Shown: piece by piece, positions 43,038 to 53,400 of the stretch
How the letters are laid out: the number at the start of each line of letters is the position of its first letter
How positions within the stretch are numbered: position 1 is the first letter of the stretch
Notes under the pieces: generated by a model
Seen by the model: only the letters and a program-made list of their open reading frames with translations
Told to the model about the DNA's origin: nothing
Databases searched by the model: none
Source of the DNA: Myxococcales bacterium
GTDB lineage: Bacteria; Myxococcota_A; SURF-8
Direction of reading: 5' to 3'
Assembly (NCBI GenBank): GCA_003598065.1
Contig: QZKR01000051.1
Span: forward strand, 1 to 56,194
Length of the DNA stretch: 56,194 nucleotides
Made by a program: the position numbers and the translations under genes

Positions 43038-43057
43038 CCCCGAGCAAAGCGAGGGGG
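43038..43057. repeat. Short imperfect hairpin in spacer
   Basis: CCCCGAGC-AAA-GCGAGGGG forms a stem with a tandem G-A mismatch in the 129-base gap before the broken caspase gene. It resembles the first hairpin of the 12819 element in sequence but stands alone. Confidence 0.3.
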
Positions 43058-43106
43058 CACGAAATTTTTCGGGTCTGCTCGGACCTGAACGCATGGCGAG
43101 GTTTTC

Positions 43107-44236
43107 ATGACGGCGAAGAAGGAGACATCGATATCGGCCCGATAGGTGACCGTCCTGCTGCTGGTGACGCTGGCGGTTTCGGCGTCCCTGGTATACGCCA
43201 AAGAGCGCGGCTTGTTGGTCGCGCCGGCGCCGGGGGAGACATCGCCCGCCCGGCCTCTGCCTGGCTGTACGTGATCGGGATCGGCGCTTACAAAAATGTA
43301 CAACGGCTCGAAACCCCCGTGGTCGACGCCAAGTCCGTGCGGGACCTGCTCATAGAGAAATATCAGTTCGACCGCGCCCACCTGATGGAGCGTTACGACG
43401 GCGCGGCGACGCGCGAGAACATCCTGAACGACCTGTACGAGCTAGCGGGAAAAATGGGCCAGGATGACTCCTTGCTTATCTATTACGCCGGACATGGGAT
43501 CGAGGACAAGCGGCTGAACCAGGGCTACTGGCTACCGGTGGACGGCAAGTCAGGCAACATCGTGGGGATGATCTCGAACGCGGATATCCGGACGGCGCTG
43601 GCGGGGATTCCGGCCCGGCATATCTGGCTGGTGAGCGACTCGTGTTTCTCGGAGACGCTGCTTGCCGACCGGGCGGTGCCGGACCTCATCGACGACCGCT
43701 ACTACCGGAAGAAGTACAAGCTTCCCTCGCGGATGATCCTGACCAGCGGCGGCAAGGAGCCGGTGGCCGATAGGAGCGGGTGCCGGGATTGCCGGGGCCA
43801 TTCGGTCTTCGCGTGTTACTTTCTGAAATCCCTTCGCGGTAGCGCGCAACCCTACCTGACGCCGAACGAGGTGTTCATCGCCGTGGGCCGCAACGTGAGC
43901 ATCAACAGCGACCAGACGCCAGTGCTGGGGACGCTCCGACAGGCAGGGGATGAAGGCGGGGAGTTCGTGCTGGTGGCGAGAATTGCTGTCTTCCAGGCCG
44001 GGAAAAAGGTAGACGTAATTCTTGGTGAGGCATCGATCGGTCCAGCTTATGCCGCTCCGGATGTGTCGGATTACTACAAACTTTTGAAGGATGCGGAAAA
44101 GCAAGAAGCGGAGCGGAAGCAGGCAGAGGAAGCCCGGAAGAAGCACATTCAAAACTCCAAGCCCTACGGCCTGGGTCGGCTCAGGAGCCGCAACGGAACC
44201 GTATGCGGGTGGAGAAAAGCCCTTGCGGACGCGTGA
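43107..44236 (+). pseudogene. Exported caspase-like protein 3, disrupted N-terminus
   Basis: The gene has GAGG before ATG 43107 and codes MTAKKETSISAR, then an in-frame TAG (43143-43145), then a perfect signal peptide from GTG 43146 (VTVLLLVTLAVSASLVYA) and AKERGLLVAPAPG. The reading frame then shifts: the rest continues in the frame that contains ARPASAWLYVIG. Adding one G to the run GGGGG at 43232-43236 joins both parts seamlessly and gives a 377-codon frame, so a one-base loss there is likely. The catalytic motifs are intact (His in IYYAGHG; Cys in LVSDSCFS, nt about 43643-43645), and the C-terminus has a coiled-coil-like AEKQEAERKQAEEARKK. With GTG 43146 as start only the frameshift remains. 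Sequencing error cannot be excluded. Confidence 0.75.
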
Positions 44237-44366
44237 AGGGCGTCCGCGAAGGCTGAGCTCGGGTAAAAGAATCTGCTGTCCGACTTGCTGGCCCTGGGGT
44301 TTGACGTTCTGAGACTCGCCTCGCCAACTCATTTAGCCAATGCTCGACCGAACATTGGGGATACTG

Positions 44367-44400
44367 AAAAAAAAAGGCCCGGGTGTTCGCCGGGCCCTTT
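44367..44400 (-). terminator. Terminator of the giant protease gene (bidirectional form)
   Basis: The hairpin has arms GGCCCGG (44376-44382) and CCGGGCC (44390-44396), with nine A at 44367-44375, which is a T9 tract when read on the minus strand. It ends transcription about 35-60 bases after the giant gene's stop. The plus-strand side has only TTT, so it is a weaker terminator for the caspase gene. Confidence 0.8.
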
Positions 44401-44429
44401 CAAAATGTCGTTTTCTCCCGCTCGTTAGG

Positions 44430-47400
44430 TCATTCTTCCCGACGGCGGCGGCGCAGCGCCAAGCCGAGCAACAGGACGCTCAGCAGCGTCAGAGACAAGC
44501 TATTCGCCGAGGCGCGGCACGACGACGTGTCTGCCCCCTCGATCGAGGCCGCCTCGTCCGCGTCGCCGTCCACGTTCTCCTCTGTCATATCCTCGTCGCC
44601 GTCGCCGATCGGCTGTTCGGGTTCGTCATCGGCGACATCGCTTGCCTCGATTTCCGGATCGCCGTCTACCGCCGATTCGTCCTGATCCGCGCTGTCGTCA
44701 TCGGCTTCGGCCTCGGCGTCCTCGTCGCCGTCGAGGCTCGCCTCTTCCTCGGCGTCGAAATCGTCGTCGTCGGCCTCATCGTCGCTGACCTCCTCGTCGG
44801 CGTCGCCGTCGGGCTCAATGATCGGCTCCGCCCAGAGCGTGACCGCGCCGCTCGTTTCCTCCGCGAACGCCGTCACGGCGAAAAGCAGATCACTCGCGGC
44901 TCGTTCATCCTCCGGGTATATCTCCAAGAATTCCATAACGCCGGCCTGGCCTTGATCGGAAGCGGCCAGACAGATAAGGGTGCCGCAGCCGTCGAGCCAG
45001 ACCACCGCCACATCCATCCCTTCTTCCGGTTGGACAAAGAGACGTAAAGGAGGCGTCGACCCTTCGATCCGAATATAGAGCTCCGGACCGCTGAAGAGCT
45101 GTTCAACGCATGGCGGCTCAAAGACAAAGCTCTCATAAGCGCCGGCGAAGGAAAGATGAATTTCATTGATATCGCCGATCGCGTAGGGTTGTTCGCAGAA
45201 TTCGCCGTCGGCGGCCAACCTGCACTCACCATCAAAGCAACGGCCCGCTTCGCTATTGTCGGTTTCGCATGACGAACCATTCGGCAAAGTATCGGTCAAG
45301 CAACCTTCCGTGGGATCGCATCGGCCGATGAGGCAGGCGTTATTTGCCGTGCAGGCTGCGTCGTCTGGCTCGTGCGCAATAATTTTGCGCGACTCGTCGC
45401 AGCCGTCGGTCGTACAGGCCACCGCGTCGTCGAGAGCCGGCGGCGTCCCGGCGACGCAGCCGTCCGCGCCGGCGGCCTCCGACGAAGGATCGCAATTCTC
45501 CTCGCCGTTGCAGAAGAGGTCGTCTTGGCACCGAGCAGCATTCGGCGGATTGGCGCAGGCCAGGTTCTGCTCGTCGCAGGAGTCGTCGGTGCACGCCACG
45601 CCGTCATCGCAAACCATGGCTGTCCCGGCGATACAGCCGTTTCCGTCTGCCGCCGCATCGTCGGGCGCGCACGCCTCCGGGCCGTTGCAATAGATGTTGT
45701 CGCTGCACTCAAGGTCGTTGGCCGAATGCGAGCAGACGGCGTTCGAATCGTCGCAGGCATCGGTGGTGCAAGGGACGCGGTCGTCGCAGTCGCGTGGCGC
45801 ACCACCCGAGCAAGATCCGTTCTGGCAGATTTCCCCTACGGTGCAGAAAGCATGATCATCGCAGGTTTCGCCTTGGCGAGCCGCTTGGGACGTACAGGTT
45901 TTGCCGTCTTCGTCGCACTGCGGCGTCTGGCATTGGAGTTCGGTCATCGCCGCCGAGCAGTCGCGCTCTGCCCCTTGGCAGGCGCCACTGTGGCAGACTT
46001 CACCGACGGTACAGAATTGGCCGTCGTCGCAGCCACCGCCCTCGTTGGCCGAGGCGGCCTCGCAGGCATCGTCCGCCTCGTCGCACTGCGGTGTCTGGCA
46101 TTGCGGTTCGGTTACCGCCGCCGAGCAGTCGCGCGCCGTTCCACGCTGGCAAGCGCCGCTGCGGCAGACTTCGCCGACGGTGCAGAACTGGCCATCGTCG
46201 CAAGCTTGGTTGTTGTTGGCGGCGAGCGTCTCGCAGCGGTCGACGTTTTCGTTACAGCTAGCCGACTGACAGGCGGGCGTCGTAACGGCTGCGGAGCAAT
46301 CGCGCGCCGCACCGCCGCCGCACTGCCCGCTCTGGCAGATTTCGTTCACCGTGCAGAACTTGCCGTCGTTGCAAGTCGAGCCGTTGTTGGCGGCGGTCGT
46401 CTCGCAGCGGTCGGCCACCTCGTTGCAGTTCGCGGATTGACACTGCGGCTCGGTCAGGGCCGAGGCGCAGTCGCGGGCCGTGCCGCCCTGGCATGAGCCG
46501 CCCTGGCAGGTTTCGTTAGCCGTGCAGAATTGGCCGTCGTCGCAAGCCGAGCCGCTGTTGGCTACCGCCGCCTCGCAGCGGTCGGCCGCCTCGTTGCAAA
46601 CCGGAGACTGGCACTGCGGGTTGGTCACGGCGCCGGAACAATTGCGCGTCTGGCCGAGGCATGCGCCGTTGGAACAGTGATCGCTGACGGAGCACCACGC
46701 GCCGTCGTCGCAAGCTCCGCCGTTGTTGGCCGCCGCCGCCTCGCAGCGATCGGCCGTCTCGTTGCAAACCGCCTGCTGGCAGGCCGGCACAGACAGCGGG
46801 GTAGCGGAACAATCGCGGGCGCCGCCCGGCTCGCACACGCCTTGATGGCAGGCGTCGTCGACCGTGCAGTGCAGACCGTCCTCGCAGGATAGCTCTTCCC
46901 GCGCCGCTTCGACGACGCACTCATCCTCCTGCAGGTCGCACCAGGCCGTCTGACACTGCGGCTCGACGAGCGCGTCGGTGCAGTTGTTCGCCCGCCCGCC
47001 GACGCAATCACCGTTCAAGCATTCATCGTCGATCGTGCAGAAGACGCCATCCTCGCACGATTCGCCGTTGCGCGTGGTCGTGTCGTATTCGCATTCGCCC
47101 GTCTGGCGGTTGCAGTCGTCGACTGTGCAGGGGTTCTCGTCGTCGCAGGAAATGCTGTCGCAGATGTTCGAGAACGTAAATAAGAACGCCGTCTCCTCGG
47201 AATTCCAGGCGTCGGCGATGCCGTAGTAACGGCCGGCGGGGAGATCGTAGGTTCCCTCCACGGAATCGTAGGCGGCGTTGCAGCCCAGGACATTGTCGGG
47301 CGCATCGCCGTCTCCGTCCGCATCGCCGTCGGAGTCCATTTCGTCGCAGGAGCCGGAGACAATCTTCCAGCCCTGATAGTAACCCTCAACAGAGTAGTGC

Positions 47401-50400
47401 AGCGACGTGGCTTCTGTCAGCGTGAAGGAGAACACGACATCGGGGAGCCCTCCCCAAGAACAGGCCGGCTGGAAGTCATCGGAAGCATAACTAAGAGGCA
47501 GCGAGTAGGTTTGCGTGCCTTCCGGAGGCACCTCGATGGCCGTCTCGCAGGTGTCGTTGACGGGAACCTGGATGCAACCCGAGTCCGGGCGGCATGCGGC
47601 TTCCGTGAAGATGTTTTCGTCAGCCAGGCATTCGACCGGCTCACCGCCCTGGCAGACGCCGTCGAAACAGGTGGTGTTCTCTGTGCAGGAATTAAAATCG
47701 TCGCAAGTTAACCCTTCGCGTGTCGGGACATGCTCGCATTCGACGCTTTCCGGATTGCAGAGGTCCTGCGTGCAGGAATTGTCGTCGTCGCAGTCGAGGA
47801 CGTTACATGGGTCCGTGAATGCGGCATATAGCGTGTAGGGCGCATCGCCGAAAGCCCAAAGGTAGTATGTTCCCGCTTCCAGCGACCCACTCAGTTCCGC
47901 CCAATTCTCGTTCCCAGCGCAAATGATGGACGGGGCATTCATGCAATCATTTGGCGCGTCGCCATCCGGGTAATCCTCGTTGTCGTCGGGCGACGCTTCC
48001 GAATTGGCCTTGACCAATTCCAGCCCCGCCCAGGAATCATCGGTGGCCAGCCAGGCGGAAAAGCCCTTCGTTTCGTCGAGAGTGAAAGTGTAAACGACGT
48101 CATTGCCGTTTTGATCGCACCAAAAACGATCGCGCGAAGCGTCGGTTAAGTCGCCATGCGCAACGTATTCGCCATCTGTGGGTATTACAAGAGGGTTGTC
48201 GCAGGTGTCGTTGCTTGGCACATGCCGGCATCCGAAAGACGGATCGCAGATTTCCGTCGTTCCAGGATCGCCGTCATCCTCACAAACGACTGTTTCCCCG
48301 CCGCCGCAGGTTCCTCCGAGGCATTCGCTGTCATAGGTGCATGAATCGTCGTCATCGCAGGTTGTCCCGTCGGCCTCCGGGACCGTGTCGCACGCTCCGG
48401 CCTGCCCGTCGCAGAAGTCGGCGGTGCACGGGTTGCCGTCGTCGCAGGTCAACGTGTCGCAGGTCGCGGTGAAGGTCACGGTCAGCGTAAACGGCCCGAA
48501 GTAGCCGCCGACGAGGAGATAGTACGTTCCCGGCTCCAACACGACGCTGGCATGAAGAACATCGCCCCACATACCCGCTTCGCAGAAGAAATAGATCGAC
48601 TCCTCCGGCGCGTCGCCATCGGTCGGTTCGCCATCGCCATCTACCGATGGTTCGGAGTTTTCGCACTGTCCGGCGGCGAGAGCGACGCCGGCGTAGCTGC
48701 GGTTGTAATCGAAGCGGACGCCGGTCCTTTCGGTCAGGGTGAACGTGTAAATTAAATCCGTTGCTCCCCCATAGGGATCGCAGGGGGGCTGATAATCGTG
48801 ACGGGCTAGATCGAAGTCGCCGACGATTGTCTGAACGCCTTCCGCCGGAATCTCGGTGGGATTGTCGCAGTCGTCGTTGCAGACGCCGCAATCTTGCGGA
48901 CAATCGGCGCAGGTCTCGCTCTGTTCGTCGCAGCTCTCATCGCCGCATTCCGGGCAGAGCGTCGCGTTGAAAGCATTCGCACAACCGCCGTTCGGCTCGC
49001 AGGAATCATCGGTGCATGGATTTCCGTCGTTGCAGTCACGGGCTTCCCCACCCTGACACTGGCCGTCCGCACAGCGGCTGCCTACGACGCAGTCGTCGCC
49101 ATCGTCGCACAGAGCGTTGTTGTTCGTCCAGGAGCATTCGCCGGTAGCAGGGTCGCAGTGGTCGTCCGTGCAGGGGTTGTCATCGTTGCAGGCGTTTTCC
49201 CCGCATAGCCCGTCCAGGAAACGCAAGGTGAGCGAGTACTCGGCGTCATCGACTTCCTCTTCGCAGGAGTCCAGGAAGAGATAGTAGTCGCCCGGCGCGA
49301 GGGTCTTTTCCAGATCCAGTGTTTCGTATGAGTTTTCGCCGCACAGCAACTCTTCGCCCGTAGCGCAGTCGCCGGCGCGCAAATACATGCCGCCGCACCA
49401 CTGCTTCTCCAGCATGGCGGCCAGACGCTTCGAGCTCTCCAATGTGAAATAGTAGACAAGATCGACGCCCTCGGCGCCGACGCAGCTTCCCGCCTCGCGG
49501 TTAGCGGAGGCCGCCAGCGAGCCGTCAAGCCGCACCAGCGGCGCGGGTTCAACCTCGTGCGCTCCCTGCCCGCACGACGAATCGCATGCTTGCGCGTCGT
49601 GTTCGCAGCCGATGGTTTCGCGGTCGCAGCTGTCGATGGTGCAGGCGACGTGGTCATCGCAGTCCATGGGCAGGTTGCTGCAATACTGCGTCGCTGGGTT
49701 GCACTCGTCCTGGGTGCAGGGATCGCCGTCGTCGCAGAGCGAGGGGAATGCGCAACCCATGGTGGGGTCGCAAAGATCTCGCGTGCATGGATCCTCGTCC
49801 TCGCAGACCACCTCTTCGTGCTGGCAGGAGTTCGTCTCGAAATCGCAGGCGTCGGCGGTGCAGGCGTTCTGGTCGTCGCAACCGCCGCAAGAGCCGCCGC
49901 AACCGTCCTGGCCGCACTCTTTTCCTTCGCAGTCGGGCTGGCAGTTTTCCGGATCGGCGACGATGTTGAGCACGAAGTTTCCTGTTTCATCCTCATGGCC
50001 GTCGATATGAATCCGGATTTGCTGCCCGGCGCCGAACGTGTAGGTCAGGTACGAGTCGCCGTTCTGGCCGCCGTTGTCGTCGCAGTCATACTCCCCGCCC
50101 CAACAGGCAAGTTCTTTGAGAGAGAGCACGGTATTGAAATCGGAGCCGACGGTGCTGAAGGCGTAAAGGCCGTCCGCCGGCGCGGTCCAGATCAGCGCTA
50201 CCTCCGGCGCCCAGCTTTCGGCGCAATAGGGATAGTCGTCGTCGCCCTGGCCGACCGTCGTTCCCGTCGCCACGCGCTCGCCGACGGCCGACCCGAGGTC
50301 GCCCTCGGAGCAGGTTTGGCAGGTGCCGTCGCCACAATACTCTCCCACGGCGCAGTCGCCGCAACTTCCTCCGCAACCGTCGTCGCCGCACTCGCGTCCG

Positions 50401-53400
50401 TCGCAGTCGGGCGTGCAGGTGTGGATGTTGAGCGCGTAGTCGCCGGAGTTGCCTTGATAGCCGTCCACAACGACGATAGCGGTTTCGCCTTGGTCGAACT
50501 GGACGAAAAGTTTGTTTTCGCCGTCTGTGCAACCCTGTTCCTCGCCGCCGCAGCCGTCACGCCAGACATACACCAAGCCGGAGTATGAGGAACCTTCGAG
50601 GTCGAAGGCGTAAACGCCTGAGTCTGGAGCCTGCCAGGCGAAGGTTACGTCTTCGTCCCAGCCGCCGCACCCCGAATACGAATTGTTTCCGTGGCCAACT
50701 GTCGAGCCCGTGGCGACCGCGTCGCCGACCGCCGTCCCGAGGTCGTAGTCCGGGCAGCCGGCGCACTGGGAGAAGTAATCGCAGAACTCGCCCTGGCCGC
50801 ACTCGCCGCAGCTTCCGTAACAACCGTCGTCGCCGCACAGCTTGCCGTCGCACTGCGGCGTACAGCAGTCGTAATACAGGTTCACGCCGCGCGCCTGCAG
50901 TTGGCCGATGTTGTCCTCCTGGAGCAGGCAATTCAGGCGGTTGTTGTGGAGGTAGACGGTATCTCCCTCTCCAATCCCCAAATTGGCTACAAGCGGGCCG
51001 AGATTGTCGATTTGGTTGTTGTGCAGATAGATGTTTTGGAGATCCGTCAGCCCCGCCAACGGCCCGATATCGCTGATCTGGTTTCCGTAAAGGTCAAGGG
51101 AAATCAGTCGGTTCACGCATTCGATTCCATCCAGACTGGCGATTCCGCAGCTTTCACAGGTCAGCGAGGTCAACACCGCCACATCTACGTAGTAAAGGTC
51201 TCCTGTCGGCTTGCCGATGGCGTTGCGGACGGCGAACTCCAGATTCGAGTCGGCGAAAAACAGCACGCCGTCGCAGCCCTGGGGCGGATCGAAGCAGACG
51301 CCGTTAAGGCACGCGCCGCCGGGCGCGCACTCGCCGCAGCTTCCGCCGCAGTTGTCATCGCCGCATTCGCGGCCGTCGCATTGTGCGTCGCACACGCACT
51401 GGCCGTTTCCGTCGCAGTAGTAGTTTCCGCCGTACAGCGCCTGACAGTCGCCGCAGCTTCCACCGCAACCATCGTCGCCGCACTCCTTGCCGTCGCAGTC
51501 GGACGCGCAACCACTGATATTCAGAACGTAGTCGCCGACGGAAGAACTGAAGCCGTCCACGACCACCACGACCGCTTGGTTCTCCTCTAACTGGACGGTT
51601 ACCTGCGATTGGGTGTTGCCGTAATCATCGTTGCAGGCGAGCGCTTGTCCCCCACAGTCGTGCTCGAGAACGTAAAGCGACGTGTCATAACCGGAGCCAA
51701 AGGTGTCGAAGGTGAACACCCCCGCGAAAGGTGCTCTCCAAGCGTAGGCCGCATCCTCAGCCGTCCCGCCTCCCAGGCACGGCGGCCAAGTGTCGTCGCC
51801 CATTCCAACGGTGGCGCCCGTTGCCGCTGCCAATCCGAGCACTGAGCCTAAATCGCCGTTGACGCAGAACATTTCCTCGCGGCACTGGCCCTGCGAGCAT
51901 GCCTCACCCTCGTCACACTGGCCGCAGGAAATTAGACCGCAGCGGTCCGATCCGCATTCGCGGCCCGTGCAGTCGGGGATGCATTGACACGCTCCACCTT
52001 GGCAAACTCCGCTGTCGGGTCCGAAGCCTGTGTCGCAGCTGGGGCCGTCCTCAACCGGATCGAACAGGCAGTCAATGTTCTCTGCGTCGCATGCGTCGGT
52101 TGTGCATGTGTTGCTGTCATCGCAGGTCCTCATGGAAAATGCCTCGTGTCCGCAGGCGTCATCCATATAGAGGTCTTGTCCTTGGCAGGAACCGCTTGTG
52201 ATGTTGGGGATGCAGACCCAGCCCTCATAGCAATACGAATCGGTTGGGCACTCCTGCCCTTGATCGCAAAGCGCAACGCAGAAAGGCTCGTCGGGAAGGT
52301 CGGTGTAAATGATGCATAAATAACCGTCGGCGCAGGGTGTTTCGCCTTCCACGCAGGGATCACACTGCTCACCGCCCTCAACGCACTGGCCATTCCCGTC
52401 GCAAACCAAGCTATCGTTGCACTCGCCGCAGCTTCCGCCGCAGCCGTCGTCGCCGCACTCTTTGTTGGAGCAAGAGAGTATACAACCTTGCGAGAAAGAC
52501 TCGCAAATATAGCCCAAACCTTGGTTTCCACCGACCTCACCGCACGTATCATCACAATCGTTCCACGTGCCAGGAACCCCCGTGTTGCAAGATGAATAAT
52601 TACACCAATCCTCCTCGAACCAGCCCTGTCCGTTGTTTGGTTCGGGACCCCACCAGGCGTTGTAGTCGAAAGACTCTCCGCTGGTCCAGATGAAAGTTCC
52701 CTCTTGGTCCTGATCGGTGCATCCGATGTAGAAACAAGCGCTCTCAAGGCCAAAATGGTCCAAGATGGTCCACATCTCCCCTTCTGAAACGAATGAAACC
52801 AGATGCGCGCCATGATTGACGCAGAATGCTTCGCTGTTCAACCAAGTCGCCGCCGGTTCCCATCCGAACCACCAATAACAATGACCATTGTCCGGATTCT
52901 TCCAGCCGGTGACACCATCCATCATCTCGCATACGCACTGACCATTTTCATCGCACGCCTCCCCGTTAGCGCAGCCGCCGCAGCTTCCGCCGCAGCCGTC
53001 GGGGCCGCACTGTTTGCCATCGCAATTTGGCGCGCATTCTCCATCGCCGTCCGTTTCCCCGTCCACATCACCGTCGGGGAAGGGCTGGCACGTTAGCGTA
53101 ACGCCATCGCAGTAAAATCCCAGCTGGCAGTCCGCGTCCGTCTCGCATTCCGCCCCTTCGATGCACTGGCCGTTCTGGTTGCAGGCTAGTCCGTCTTCGC
53201 ACTCGCCGCAGCTTCCCCCGCAACCGTCGGAGCCGCACTGTTTGCCATCGCAATTTGGCACGCATTCCCCATCGCCGTCTGCATCACCATCTATGTCGCC
53301 GTCGGACAGCGGTTGGCAGGTCAGTGTAAAGCCGTCGCAATAGAAACCCTCCGGACAGTCCCCATCGGTCAGGCACTCCGCCGTGACACATTGCCCAGCG

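Noticed and set aside
33287..44236. Complete diversity-generating retroelement
   Set aside because: No reverse transcriptase, accessory avd-like gene or template repeat can be found in the window; only target-like domains are visible.
45372..46496. Plus-strand frame across the Cys-repeat region
   Set aside because: It is antisense to the tandem repeats of the giant gene and shows no domain or ribosome site.
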